A DNA stretch of 64,000 bases from Candidatus Thiovulum imperiosus (GCA_024281175.1 JAMJTW010000028.1:1-64000), one strand, 5' to 3'; numbered from the stretch's first letter, positions 45,668 to 55,126 are shown. The notes: generated by a model from the letters alone, not told the origin. Program-made: numbers and translations.

Positions 45668-45803
45668 TTTTTACTTTTTCTCAAAGTTTATCGTAACTTC
45701 GAACTTACTAAATGGAGTTTGTGGAGAATAGCTAAATAGCTTTTTCAGGGTAAAATACTTTGAGTGGGAACCTCTACTCTTTAGAAATCTAAGGAATTGA
45801 TTT

Positions 45804-46664
45804 ATGTATAAAATTGTAAATGGAAGATTTATCTCAAAATATGATGGTTTTCAAAATATAGATTTTTTCACAATTTTAAAGTGGCAACTTTCGAAAATTG
45901 GAAAGAGAAAAGCAGAGAATTATAAATTAGAAATTTTAAAAGAGAAGTTACCAACCTCATCAAACTTTATATCTTGGTTGGGACACTCTACTCTTCTAAT
46001 TCAAATAGATGGAGTTAGAGTTCTTACAGACCCTGTTTTTGGAGATATTCCATTTTTTAAAAGAAGAGTTGAGTTTCCATATAGTTTAGAAGAGTTAGGA
46101 AAGATAGATTACACTCTGATTTCACATTCTCATTATGACCATTTGGATTTAAACTCTCTGAAAAAGTTGGATAGCAAAATAGTTGCTCCCTTAAATATGG
46201 GAAAATATTTAAAAGGTTTGGATTTTGTAGAACTAGATTGGTTTGAAAGTTTGCCAGATTTTCCTATCACTCTACTTCCTGCTAAACATTGGGGTAGAAG
46301 AACTGCATTTGATACAAATAGAACTTTATGGGGAAGTTATCTAATTAGAGATATCTATTTTGCTGGAGACACATCTTATAGCGACCACTTTTTAGAAATT
46401 GGAAAAAAGTTTGATATCAAAATAGCTCTTATGCCAATTGGAGCTTATAAACCTGAAAAGATAATGAGAAATAATCATATAAATCCAAAAGAGGCTGTTC
46501 AAGGAAGTTTAGATTTAAAAGCCGAATTCATGATACCAATTCATTATGGAACTTTCAAATTGAGTGATGAACCGATGGCAGAACCTTTAGAGTGGGCTAG
46601 AAAAGAGGCTGTTAAAGTAAATTTAAAAGCTCTAAAGATTGGTGAAGTTTTAATGATACCTTAA
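45804..46664 (+). CDS. Metallo-beta-lactamase-fold hydrolase, NAPE-PLD/UlaG-like
   Basis: 286 residues. SHSHYDHLD is the HxHxDH zinc motif, and PAKHWGRRT, FAGDTSYSDHF and PIHYGTFKLSDEP supply the remaining ligands. ISWLGHSTLLIQIDGVRVLTDPVF is the typical start of the NAPE-PLD-like branch. That branch hydrolyses phosphodiester lipids in animals; the bacterial substrate is usually unknown. It is divergent from lepA. Its stop lies 17 bp from the operator-like site of the zinc operon, so a zinc enzyme stands next to a zinc-uptake unit, which may be chance. Confidence 0.85.
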   Translation: MYKIVNGRFISKYDGFQNIDFFTILKWQLSKIGKRKAENYKLEILKEKLPTSSNFISWLGHSTLLIQIDGVRVLTDPVFGDIPFFKRRVEFPYSLEELGKIDYTLISHSHYDHLDLNSLKKLDSKIVAPLNMGKYLKGLDFVELDWFESLPDFPITLLPAKHWGRRTAFDTNRTLWGSYLIRDIYFAGDTSYSDHFLEIGKKFDIKIALMPIGAYKPEKIMRNNHINPKEAVQGSLDLKAEFMIPIHYGTFKLSDEPMAEPLEWARKEAVKVNLKALKIGEVLMIP

Positions 46665-46680
46665 ATGCTTGAGTGTATAG

Positions 46681-46697
46681 ATGCGACTTAGTTGCAT
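46681..46697 (+). promoter_or_regulatory. Candidate Zur/Fur-family operator
   Basis: ATGCGACTTAGTTGCAT is a 7-3-7 palindrome with one mismatch. An outer inverted repeat, TTAAATGC (46661-46668) and GCATTTAA (46694-46701), frames it. It lies 28 bp before the ATG of the Fur-family gene and overlaps the expected promoter, next to TAATAC at 46710-46715. Autoregulation of the operon is inferred. Confidence 0.5.
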
Positions 46698-46724
46698 TTA
46701 AACCTTGTCTAATACTATTTCAAC

Positions 46725-47075
46725 ATGAATTTCATTAAAAACCTTAAAGAGAGTGGTTTGAAAGCCACTCCAAAAAGAGTAGCACTTTTAGAATATCTCT
46801 ATTCTCAAAACTCTCCACAAAGTTATGAAGATATGAGAAGAATTTTTTCCATGGATAAAGCAACTTTTTATAGAAATATGCATAGCTTTGAAGATGCTGG
46901 TTTTGTGAAGTGTGTTGAGACTTCAGAACGGCGATATTATGAGTATATTAGAACAGAACACCCTCACTTCTTATGTCTACATTGTGGAGAAGTTGAGTGT
47001 TTAAAAGAAGCCTCTTTTTTAAATGGTTATGAAATCCAAACAGTTCAAGGACGGTGTCCTAAATGCAAGGAATAA
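46725..47075 (+). CDS. zur: Fur-family metalloregulator, probably Zur
   Basis: 116 residues, a short member. The winged helix covers about 1-80, with KATPKRVALLEYLY and KATFYRNMHSFEDAGFVKCV. The metal regions include HPHFLCLHCGEVEC and CPKC, the two CxxC pairs of the structural zinc site. The gene is the first of an operon with a His-rich lipoprotein and a ZnuD-like receptor, which points to zinc rather than iron. The C-terminal dimerisation domain is shorter than in Fur. Ferric regulation remains possible. Confidence 0.75.
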   Translation: MNFIKNLKESGLKATPKRVALLEYLYSQNSPQSYEDMRRIFSMDKATFYRNMHSFEDAGFVKCVETSERRYYEYIRTEHPHFLCLHCGEVECLKEASFLNGYEIQTVQGRCPKCKE

Positions 47076-47076
47076 A

Positions 47077-47964
47077 ATGAAGAGATTAAGTTTAGTTTTA
47101 ATTCTACTTTTTGCTGGTTGCGACTCATCAGATAGTGATGAGAGTTCTAGTTCTCTAGAAATTGAGGGTGATAAGACTCTTATCTTTTACAACAGTAACA
47201 CTCAAAACCAGTATGTCTACTTTACAGAAACTGGAGAAGTTCAGAATTTGAATTTAGACTCTGAAAGTAACTTCTACATGCCAAATAAGGATAGAGGAAC
47301 TATGTTCTACTGGGCTGATGAGTATACAGATGGTGAAGTTGATGAGAAAGTTGTAATGCTCAAAGAAAGTTTTGAGGGAAATATCTCTTATCAAAATCTA
47401 ATATATATTGGACATTTTCACGATACAGAACTTGCTTCTCACTCTCCAGATGAGTTTGCTCCTGAAAATATAAGTGAAGCAAAAGTGAATGCTCTAATTC
47501 GTCTCAACGACTATCTTACAGAACAGAAAGAGATAGAAGGGGAGATTTCTGAAGCTCTAAGTGAAGAGAATGAAACTCTCTGTAACTTCTTTGTCCCTTT
47601 TCACGAAGAGCATGAAGAAACAGGGGAAGAAGAGGAACATGAGGAAGTTCCACACTTTGCACTTTCAGAAACTGGAAAACTTTACATTTTTACAGAAGAG
47701 GAGAGTGGACTTCAGAAGATACAAGCTCCAGTAGTTCTTGATGGTGTTACAGAGTGTTCAAAAAGTGGTAGTGGTATCACCTCATCACCAGAAGGGGTTT
47801 TTATTTTCTCAGAAGAGACTCAAAAACTCTATCTTGTAGATGCTCACGGTATGGATTACCATCAACACAGTCAATGGTCACTAAGTGAATTTCTTCCAAA
47901 CAGTTTTGAAGCTACACAGATGATTGGATTTGGTTTAGGAGAAGATGCGAACCATACTCATTAG
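47077..47964 (+). CDS. His/Glu-rich lipoprotein of the zinc operon
   Basis: 295 residues from the ATG at 47077, which follows AAGGA; a longer frame would run into the regulator gene. The lipobox FAGC gives a mature Cys17 or so. Metal-binding-looking clusters are HFHDTELASHSPDE, PFHEEHEETGEEEEHEE, HGMDYHQHSQ and the terminal NHTH. No known fold is evident. It sits between a Zur-like gene and the ZnuD-like receptor, overlapping the receptor by 20 bp, so it probably captures zinc at the cell surface or in the periplasm. This is inference. Confidence 0.7.
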   Translation: MKRLSLVLILLFAGCDSSDSDESSSSLEIEGDKTLIFYNSNTQNQYVYFTETGEVQNLNLDSESNFYMPNKDRGTMFYWADEYTDGEVDEKVVMLKESFEGNISYQNLIYIGHFHDTELASHSPDEFAPENISEAKVNALIRLNDYLTEQKEIEGEISEALSEENETLCNFFVPFHEEHEETGEEEEHEEVPHFALSETGKLYIFTEEESGLQKIQAPVVLDGVTECSKSGSGITSSPEGVFIFSEETQKLYLVDAHGMDYHQHSQWSLSEFLPNSFEATQMIGFGLGEDANHTH

Positions 47965-49861
47965 TCTAATTCTCTTTTCCCCTCTTTTTGGGGTTCAGGT
48001 AGATTTAGAGAGCATTACTGTTCAGAGTGAAAAGGAAGTTGCAAAAAAACTCTCTTCCGAACTAGCTTTAGAGTCAGAAGGTGAAACACTTGGAGACTTT
48101 CTACAAAATGAAACTTTCATAGACTCTGCAACTTATGGTTCAGCAGTTGGAAGACCTGTTGTAAAAGGGCTTGACGGATATCGAGTTGGAATTACACAAG
48201 GTAATGTAGTTCTCAATGACCTTTCAGCAATGAGTCAAGACCATGCAGTTGGAACAGCACCTCGAGTTTCTGAAAGAATAGAGTTTGTCAAAGGCTCTTC
48301 CTCTCTACTTTATGGAAATTATAGTGGTGGAGTGGTTAGAGTTGAGGGAGCAGAGCATCAAAGAGAGACTTTCCAAGGATTTCGAGGAAATGGTGAAATT
48401 TCAAATTTTGGTTGGCTTCTTGGTGGAAGTTTGGGAGTTTCAAAAAATGACTTCTCTCTACAAGCTGATACATACTTTCATGAAGCTGATGATGATATTT
48501 CTGATATTACAACTTTTCAAAATCACTTTGTTTTTGGATATAGATTTGGAGATAGTATTTTGAAGTTGTATGGAGATTTTCTTCGAAATGACTACTCTAT
48601 TCCAAATCGTTCAGCTGAAGAGACTCGAATTGATATGGAGCAGGAGAAATTTGGAGCTGTTTGGCATTTTGGAAAACATCAATTTGAAATTCAGAAAAGT
48701 GATTATCTCCATTATGAAACAGAGGGTGGTCGAAAAGATGGACTCTTTGGTCAAGAGCAGAGTTCTGTTTCTGCCCTACTAAATTTTACTTCTGGAGATT
48801 GGGAACATAAAGTTCATTTACAATATCTTCAGAGTGAGTTGCAAGTTTGTCATGAGCATGGAAAGTGTGATAGTTTCTATGATGCACCTCGAACAGAAGT
48901 TGTAGATGGTATTTCACTTGGTAGCGAAATACCTTTTTCTCATGGTCATCCAATGCCAAACAGTAGTGAAAGAAATCTAGTTCTTGCATTCTCTCCAAAA
49001 TTAACTCTTTTAGATGATGAGGTAGGATTTGGAGTTAGAATTCAAAATCGGGAAATCGATTTGGACTCCAAAAATATACAGGAGCAGTGGTTACAAAATA
49101 GAGATTATTACAACTCAATTTCAGATACAGCTTTTAGCTTCTCTACTGATTGGAAAAGATACTTTGGTCTTCACTTTTTTCAACTCTCTCTCGGATATTT
49201 GGAAAGGCTTCCCGCAAGTAGTGAACTCTATTGGAACGGTTTTCACCACGCAACAGAGAGTTATATCTTAGGAGATGCTGAACTTGACTCTGAAACTTCT
49301 CTAAATTTTGATGCAGATTTACATCTCCATTTTGGAAATTGGGAAACAGAAATTGCTGGATACCATTACCATTTTTGGAACTATATCTACCAATCTCCCC
49401 TCCAAGATATAAAAGACCCTTTTCACGGTTCACCTGTCTGGATAATGCGTGGAGTTCCTGCAGATATTTACGGTTTCTCTTTCCAAGAAAAGTATAGAAA
49501 AGAGATAGAGAAACATAAGCTCCAAATCTCTTTTGGTTTAGAAACAATTCGAGGCGAAACTTCCGATGGAAATCTACCTCGTATCTCTCCTTGGAACACT
49601 TTTGTAGAAATTGAAGATAAGTATGGAAATTTTCAAGGAAGTCTAAAATATAAGTATATAGACAAGAGCAGATTTGAAGCTAAAAATGAGAGTAGCACAA
49701 GCGGATACAGCTGGTTGAGTGGTAGACTCTCTTATAAAAACTTCTATCTAAAAGGCGAAAACCTCCTAGATGTAGAAGCTCGAAACCATCTCTCATTTCT
49801 AAAAGAGACAGCACAACTTCCTGGAAGAGAAATCTCTTTTGGATTTGAAACCTCTTTTTAA
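47945..49861 (+). CDS. znuD: TonB-dependent receptor, ZnuD-like
   Basis: 638-residue outer-membrane receptor. The signal peptide covers about 1-16. The plug (about 40-150) has VGRPVVKGLDGYRV, AMSQDHAVGTAP and ERIEFVKGSSSLLYGNYSGG, the pattern of the zinc receptor ZnuD. Two barrel loops carry CHEHGKCDS and SHGHPMP, like the His/Cys zinc-capture loops of ZnuD. The C-terminus ends in SFGFETSF with a terminal Phe. No TonB gene is in the window. The 5' end overlaps the lipoprotein gene, and a strong terminator follows. Confidence 0.85.
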   Translation: MRTILISLILFSPLFGVQVDLESITVQSEKEVAKKLSSELALESEGETLGDFLQNETFIDSATYGSAVGRPVVKGLDGYRVGITQGNVVLNDLSAMSQDHAVGTAPRVSERIEFVKGSSSLLYGNYSGGVVRVEGAEHQRETFQGFRGNGEISNFGWLLGGSLGVSKNDFSLQADTYFHEADDDISDITTFQNHFVFGYRFGDSILKLYGDFLRNDYSIPNRSAEETRIDMEQEKFGAVWHFGKHQFEIQKSDYLHYETEGGRKDGLFGQEQSSVSALLNFTSGDWEHKVHLQYLQSELQVCHEHGKCDSFYDAPRTEVVDGISLGSEIPFSHGHPMPNSSERNLVLAFSPKLTLLDDEVGFGVRIQNREIDLDSKNIQEQWLQNRDYYNSISDTAFSFSTDWKRYFGLHFFQLSLGYLERLPASSELYWNGFHHATESYILGDAELDSETSLNFDADLHLHFGNWETEIAGYHYHFWNYIYQSPLQDIKDPFHGSPVWIMRGVPADIYGFSFQEKYRKEIEKHKLQISFGLETIRGETSDGNLPRISPWNTFVEIEDKYGNFQGSLKYKYIDKSRFEAKNESSTSGYSWLSGRLSYKNFYLKGENLLDVEARNHLSFLKETAQLPGREISFGFETSF

Positions 49862-49869
49862 GAAGTAGT

Positions 49870-49897
49870 GAAGAGTCTATTTAGAGACTCTTCTTTT
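49870..49897. terminator. Rho-independent terminator after the zinc operon
   Basis: GAAGAGTCT and AGACTCTTC form a 9-bp stem with a 6-nt loop followed by TTTT. It lies between the convergent receptor and McrB-like genes and overlaps the stop of the latter, so it may act in both directions. Confidence 0.8.
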
Positions 49898-51398
49898 ACA
49901 TAAAACTTGTATAGCCGATAAGCTGGAGATTATTCATCATCTGTTTTATCTTTTTAGTTGTGTGAAGCAGACCATTATTTTCTGTAAATTCTAAAAGGTC
50001 ATCAAAGACACTTTCGAGTTTATCTCTTGTACCATGAAATTTTGGGAGTATTTTCATTTTAATAGCTAAATCGAATGCTTCTCGATTATCAATAAATGAT
50101 AAAATGGAATTTTCTGAGTTGTAAATAAATGAGATGATTTCGTCAAAAACCCTATATCCAAATTTCAAATTTGTTGGTAGTAGAGAATTTATCTGCTCTA
50201 AATCTTCGAAATATTGGTTAGCAATCTCTATAAAAATATCATCTTTTGTAATTTGTGTATAGTAGCTATCATTTATAAAATCTCTTTTCAATTTCTTCAG
50301 AAACTCTGAAGGTAGAGTGTAATCTTTCTCATAACTATCGTGAAGAAAATCTATATATTTCTGAAAACCATCAATTTTAAACTCTATTGTAAAGGCTCTA
50401 TCTAAAACTTTTGGAGAGAACATATGAGTTGTCTCATCTATATTTACACTGCCAACAAAATAGATATTTGGAGGAAGTTTTATCTCTTTTGGAACTCCTT
50501 GTTGTCGAACTTTATCACTAATACTGTTGTGAAGTTGGATACTTTGAGTTGTAAAACCTTTATCATCTCTTTTTGACTCTATAACACTTAAAAAATCTGC
50601 AAAATAGTATTCAACTCTTGCAAGGTTCATCTCATCAAAGAGAACAAAATAGGGGTTTTTTAAATTTTGCTGTTGAGAAGCTCTTATAATAAGTTCTAAA
50701 AGAGGTGTTGTTTGATACTCTTCTGCTAATGGATTGTAAAACCCCAATAGAGATTTTGCATCTCGAAAGTCTGGTCTTACTGGAACAAAAAGCGAGTTAT
50801 CTACTGGAAAGTTTTTAACAAAGTTTTCAAATATTTTTGTCTTTCCAATTCCACTAATTCCTGCAAGAATTACAAAACCTTTACTTTTTAAGGCGTTATA
50901 AAAAGAGCTTTTCAACTCGTCGGTTAAAAATAGGTCTCCAAAAATAGCATCTACATTTATATCTCTTTTTTGAGAAGTTGTTTTTTGTGCTTTTAATGTA
51001 TTATCAAATTCAATATTATTTATTTTACTTTTTTCAGAATAGACAAGTTCTCCTCTCTTATTTTCTAAAACAAACGGGTTCTGATTTGCAATTTCTTTAT
51101 ATTTATCTTTCGCTTCTGTTATTGTTTTGAACTTAAAATTCTCTCTTAAAAGGTAGTTTTTTAACTCTCCTAATCTTGCTAAGAGCTGTTTATCAATCAC
51201 ATTATAATCATTTATATTTAGTGATAGCTCAAGCTCTGTATCGATATTTCTTCTTACATCTATTACAAAGTATTGTGAGTGATACCAATCGTTTTTATGG
51301 GGTGCCATCCAGATATAATCTGGTCCATTCTTTTTCACAATTGTTAAATACTCTCTCTTAAAACTCTCTATTGTCTCTTCAAACTCTGGTAGTGTCAA
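49896..51398 (-). CDS. McrB-like AAA+ ATPase/GTPase without McrC
   Basis: 500 residues. The AAA+ module (about 165-400) has Walker A GISGIGKT, Walker B YFVLFDEMNLARVEYYFADF and the sensor block GSVNIDETTHMFSPKVLDRA typical of McrB-type proteins. The N-terminal 130 residues, with YIWMAPHKNDWYHSQYFVID, probably form a specificity or substrate-binding domain of unknown type. The start is a TTG after AGGAG. It is the third gene of pflB-comEC-mcrB with an 8-bp gap. No mcrC nuclease is adjacent: the downstream neighbour is the convergent receptor. Confidence 0.8.
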   Translation of the reverse strand: MTLPEFEETIESFKREYLTIVKKNGPDYIWMAPHKNDWYHSQYFVIDVRRNIDTELELSLNINDYNVIDKQLLARLGELKNYLLRENFKFKTITEAKDKYKEIANQNPFVLENKRGELVYSEKSKINNIEFDNTLKAQKTTSQKRDINVDAIFGDLFLTDELKSSFYNALKSKGFVILAGISGIGKTKIFENFVKNFPVDNSLFVPVRPDFRDAKSLLGFYNPLAEEYQTTPLLELIIRASQQQNLKNPYFVLFDEMNLARVEYYFADFLSVIESKRDDKGFTTQSIQLHNSISDKVRQQGVPKEIKLPPNIYFVGSVNIDETTHMFSPKVLDRAFTIEFKIDGFQKYIDFLHDSYEKDYTLPSEFLKKLKRDFINDSYYTQITKDDIFIEIANQYFEDLEQINSLLPTNLKFGYRVFDEIISFIYNSENSILSFIDNREAFDLAIKMKILPKFHGTRDKLESVFDDLLEFTENNGLLHTTKKIKQMMNNLQLIGYTSFM

Positions 51399-51406
51399 GA
51401 ACTCTC

Positions 51407-52615
51407 CTATCTTAATTTTTGCAATTTAGATAATATCGAAATTTTCGAGAGTAATAGAGAAAAAATTATATATGGAACTAAAACATATATTGAAACTTCT
51501 AACTCCATCTTTTCCCCCAACTCTATCTCTAAAAAAAGTTCTAAAATAGGATTTAACAAATCTCCAAATCCAACAGTATGTAGTAGTGCTGAAAGTGGAT
51601 AGAACAGCAAAAATAGAATTGTCCAAATTGGAGATAGAAGTTGTGAAAAATAGAACTCTGGAAAGATAAAATGCACTATTGGAATCATTGCAAAAAAGAC
51701 CCATAAATTTATAAGAATCAAATCCCAAAACCCAAATTTGAAAAGTTGAAGATATAAAATTATGTAATATACACCAGAAACTGAAAACCAGAATCCAATT
51801 GAGAAAAAGAGTTTTGGTTGAAAAGCTAAGAGAATCAAAACAGTGATTCCAAGAGTTTCAAAAGGTGCTTTTAAAATATTTCTATCAAAAAAGAGAAATC
51901 CAACTATTGCCATTCCAACAGCTCTAAAGAAAGATGGAGGGAAATCTAAAAAGATGAGGTAGAGAACTGCTATCATAAGGGAAAAGAGTAGAGTATCTCG
52001 AAGTCGATTTCGGTAAGGAAAGTATCTTTTGTGAAGTGGAAAATAGAGAAATTTAGAAATTAGAAAAAGAGTTCCAAGAATGAATGAGATATGGAACCCA
52101 CTCAAAACAGCAAGATGATTTACTCCCAATCTGGTCAAATCTTCTCGAAGTTCTTTACCAACTGGAGTAGCTAAAAATAGTGCTGAGTAGAGTTCTCCAA
52201 TCTTTTGAGGGTGAAGTTCTAAAATATTTTGAGAGATTCTATATCTGAAAATGGGAGTTTCTGAAGAGAGTTCCAAATCTCTATGAAAGAGGAAAGTTCC
52301 AGAAAGGTAGTTTAGAAATGAGAACTCTACTGGAATTTGGACTACCAAATCTACCTTATATCCTCTCAAATCTCTTATCTTCTCTTTAGAAACTGTATAA
52401 AACTCAAAACCATTTGAAGACCTCATCAGCAAAATGAAGTTTCCTTTTTTCCTATATTGATTTAAGACTAGAACTTCTAAATTTGAAGTGGTAAATTTGG
52501 AAATTTCTAAATAGTTACGATACTCAAAAATTAGGGAAATCGTGGTGATGAGGTTTATTAGAGCAAGAAAAAGAAGCCACTCTTTTCTATTTTTAAGTAG
52601 CTTCTGTTTCTCCAT
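51407..52615 (-). CDS. comEC: ComEC-type DNA uptake channel (competence domain only)
   Basis: 402 residues, about ten membrane helices. The competence-domain signature is GVNHLAVLSGFHISFILG, followed by the SFFRAVGMAIVGF helix. The N-terminal OB-like region (about 40-130) is short, and the C-terminal metallo-hydrolase domain of longer ComEC proteins is absent, as is usual in this phylum. The channel moves single-stranded DNA across the inner membrane in natural transformation. It starts 3 bp after the pflB-like gene and is followed by the McrB-like gene. Relevant to the GATGAGGT word. Confidence 0.9.
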   Translation of the reverse strand: MEKQKLLKNRKEWLLFLALINLITTISLIFEYRNYLEISKFTTSNLEVLVLNQYRKKGNFILLMRSSNGFEFYTVSKEKIRDLRGYKVDLVVQIPVEFSFLNYLSGTFLFHRDLELSSETPIFRYRISQNILELHPQKIGELYSALFLATPVGKELREDLTRLGVNHLAVLSGFHISFILGTLFLISKFLYFPLHKRYFPYRNRLRDTLLFSLMIAVLYLIFLDFPPSFFRAVGMAIVGFLFFDRNILKAPFETLGITVLILLAFQPKLFFSIGFWFSVSGVYYIILYLQLFKFGFWDLILINLWVFFAMIPIVHFIFPEFYFSQLLSPIWTILFLLFYPLSALLHTVGFGDLLNPILELFLEIELGEKMELEVSIYVLVPYIIFSLLLSKISILSKLQKLR

Positions 52616-52618
52616 TTA

Positions 52619-55060
52619 CTATATTTCTGGTCTTGCTATATTGAAGTCAAAGAAATCAGAAAAGAATTTCGCATTAAATCTTTTTAGTTGAATTCCTGCT
52701 GCTTCATAATTTTTAATTTGAAGATAGAGAAGTCCAAGTGCATATCGAGTCTCTAAGTTTAGAACATTCTTAATTTTTGCCAACTCAAAAAGTGCTACGG
52801 CATTTGGATAATCCTTTGCACCAAATGCTGAAACTCCACCAAGAAATACTGTTCGAGAGTCATCAGCTTTATGTTTGTCTATAAGTTCATTGTAGATATC
52901 AAATGCTTCACTAAAGTTTTGATTGTAAATCTTTGTAAGTGCTAGAGCTTGGAGAATTCCTTCTGGATTTACTATCTCAACTTTTCGGAAATGTTCCAAT
53001 TTCTTCTCCAATTCATTCAAATATCCAGTTAAAAGATGGAACTTTATAAAAAACTCTTGAGTAATTCTTGGACCATAATAGAAATCATAAAGAGGAAGTT
53101 TATGAGTTTGGAAATGGTGTATCACATATTTTGAAAACTCTTTAATATCTAAATCTTTAAAATTGGAGTACATATAAAGCATATTCACCATAATATCATC
53201 AGGCAGTTTTGAGTATATCTTTTTTGCAAAAATTTTATTCTGCTCAACATCTTCAAAAACGATAGTTCCGAGATAAGCCAAACTTAGGTGAAAGAGGTCT
53301 TTTTTACTCTCTTTACTCATATTATCAATCCACTCTTTTAAAAGAGGTGTTGAGTTTCTCTTAAAATCTAAAATAGCTAGAATAAAAGCCTTCTCATTAC
53401 TATCTGGTTCAAAAGAGAGATTTTCATTCAAAACTTCTCCAAGCTGTTTGAAATCTTTTCCAGCCAGTTCACCTGCAAGAAGTGCCAATGCACCTGAAAG
53501 ATAATCCCTAGAATTTAAGTGAAAACTTCTAACAAAGTGGTCTGAAGCTGAAGCCATATCTCCAAGTTGTGCATAAGTTAGAGCTAAATTGTAGTGAAGA
53601 ATTGCATGTTTCGGATTTTCTTCAATCATCTCTTTTAAAATCCTGTTTGCCATTCGAAGTCTCTTTTTCAAAACTTCTTGAATTGCAAGAACTATATTCT
53701 TATTTACATCAGAACTTCTTGCTCCATCGATGAGGTAGTTTTGAGCCTCATCACTATCTCCAATAGCGATATTTGCACTACCTTTTTTAATTTCATTTAT
53801 ACTCTTTTTTGCGTCAAAAACTTTGTATGGTGCAAAATAGAAGAGAATTTGATAAGACTGCATCTTTACAAATTGCAACTCTTTTCTAAAATGTTCTTGA
53901 GCTTTCTGAACATCAAACAGATCCTCTTTTAAAGATAGGTCTAAATCGTAGTGTGGAGAGATGTTTTCATCTCCATACTCTCCATAAAGAGCGTGAATTG
54001 AGCTACCAGCTAAACCAACATTCCCAAGTTTTGTATCAATTAAAGCTAAAGCGTATCGATTTCTTATATACTCATCTGTTCCACTATCTAATCTTCTCTC
54101 TATCGCATCTTGCAACTTCTTTTTAGCGACTTCCAAATCTCCTAAATTTGCGTAAATAAGTCCAAGAGATGCAATATCTTCATTCTGTACAGATTTCTCG
54201 AGAGAGTCGGCACTATGGCTATAATTTTCATAAAGAAGATTTACTCTTGTCTCCATCATATTTTTACTATCTTCAAAATGTTCTGAAGTTCTATGTTGTA
54301 GAGATGAGAACGCCTCAAAATAGTTCCCTCGATAGTACGCAATTAGAGAGTAATAGTAGCTATATAATGATGAGTCCAACTCTTCAGGTAGGTGTTTATA
54401 GGCTAAATCTAAATAGGCTTTCATCTCATTTGGTCTATGCAACTCTTTACTGCAAACAGCCGCATTTATTGCACTTGGAGTTATATGTTCTCGATTTTGA
54501 ATAGCTCTATCAAAAGCATCAATTGCCTCTTCACACTGCCCTTTTTTTATTCGAGAAACACCCAAATTGTAGTAAGAGAGAGAGGCATTATAAGTTGCAA
54601 TTCTTCCATACAGTTTTAAAGCGTCTTCTCTATTTCCACTCTGGTATAAGAAGTTTGCTTTCTGAACAAGCTCTTCAACTTGACTCTCTTTACTTTTTGG
54701 AAGCTGACTCTGTTTAAAAGCTATATCTGTATAGAGTTTAAAATCATCTCCACCACCACTATTCCAATCAGACTTCTCTTCATCATCACCAATCATAAAT
54801 ACAAGTATCATGATGAAAAATAGAGAGACAAGAGAGAGAAGTGCTAGACCATAAATCTTCACTCCATCTTTATTGCTAGTTATCTTATTTGTTAGTTTGT
54901 CTTTCTGCTCTTTTAAAATCTCTTTTGGATTAGGTACTGATATCTGTAATCTATTCTTCTCTTCTGGTTTAGAGACTCCCTTTTCTTCAGGCTCACCCTC
55001 TTTTAAAGTTACAACTTTGTCTTCTGCGAAATCTAGCTCTTTATCGAAATTTTCAGCCAT
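52619..55060 (-). CDS. pflB: PflB-like flagellar motor scaffold, TPR protein
   Basis: 813 residues: a charged cytoplasmic head (1-68), one membrane helix (about 70-90), and a long periplasmic array of TPR units from about 125 to 800, for example NREDALKLYGRIATYNASLSYYNLG and HAILHYNLALTYAQLGDMASASDHF. Length and layout match PflB, which builds the medial scaffold holding stators in the wide motors of Campylobacter. The assignment depends on architecture rather than specific motifs. It heads an operon with comEC and the McrB-like gene. Confidence 0.7.
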   Translation of the reverse strand: MAENFDKELDFAEDKVVTLKEGEPEEKGVSKPEEKNRLQISVPNPKEILKEQKDKLTNKITSNKDGVKIYGLALLSLVSLFFIMILVFMIGDDEEKSDWNSGGGDDFKLYTDIAFKQSQLPKSKESQVEELVQKANFLYQSGNREDALKLYGRIATYNASLSYYNLGVSRIKKGQCEEAIDAFDRAIQNREHITPSAINAAVCSKELHRPNEMKAYLDLAYKHLPEELDSSLYSYYYSLIAYYRGNYFEAFSSLQHRTSEHFEDSKNMMETRVNLLYENYSHSADSLEKSVQNEDIASLGLIYANLGDLEVAKKKLQDAIERRLDSGTDEYIRNRYALALIDTKLGNVGLAGSSIHALYGEYGDENISPHYDLDLSLKEDLFDVQKAQEHFRKELQFVKMQSYQILFYFAPYKVFDAKKSINEIKKGSANIAIGDSDEAQNYLIDGARSSDVNKNIVLAIQEVLKKRLRMANRILKEMIEENPKHAILHYNLALTYAQLGDMASASDHFVRSFHLNSRDYLSGALALLAGELAGKDFKQLGEVLNENLSFEPDSNEKAFILAILDFKRNSTPLLKEWIDNMSKESKKDLFHLSLAYLGTIVFEDVEQNKIFAKKIYSKLPDDIMVNMLYMYSNFKDLDIKEFSKYVIHHFQTHKLPLYDFYYGPRITQEFFIKFHLLTGYLNELEKKLEHFRKVEIVNPEGILQALALTKIYNQNFSEAFDIYNELIDKHKADDSRTVFLGGVSAFGAKDYPNAVALFELAKIKNVLNLETRYALGLLYLQIKNYEAAGIQLKRFNAKFFSDFFDFNIARPEI

Positions 55061-55126
55061 ACCCCTTATCCCTCTATTAAATGGTGCAATTTTACCAAAT
55101 AGCTTTTCTTGTCACCTCGTAATCTT

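Noticed and set aside
45668-45803. Palindromic AGCTAAATAGCT in the lepA-hydrolase gap as another mobile element
   Set aside because: It is a short palindrome only, without the family ends or duplications; probably chance or promoter sequence.
5228-53736. Asp-Glu-Val tripeptide preference as explanation for the octamer
   Set aside because: About half of the copies are read in sense as Leu-Ile, Thr-Ser-Ser, Met-Arg or Pro-His-Gln, so a peptide preference cannot account for them.
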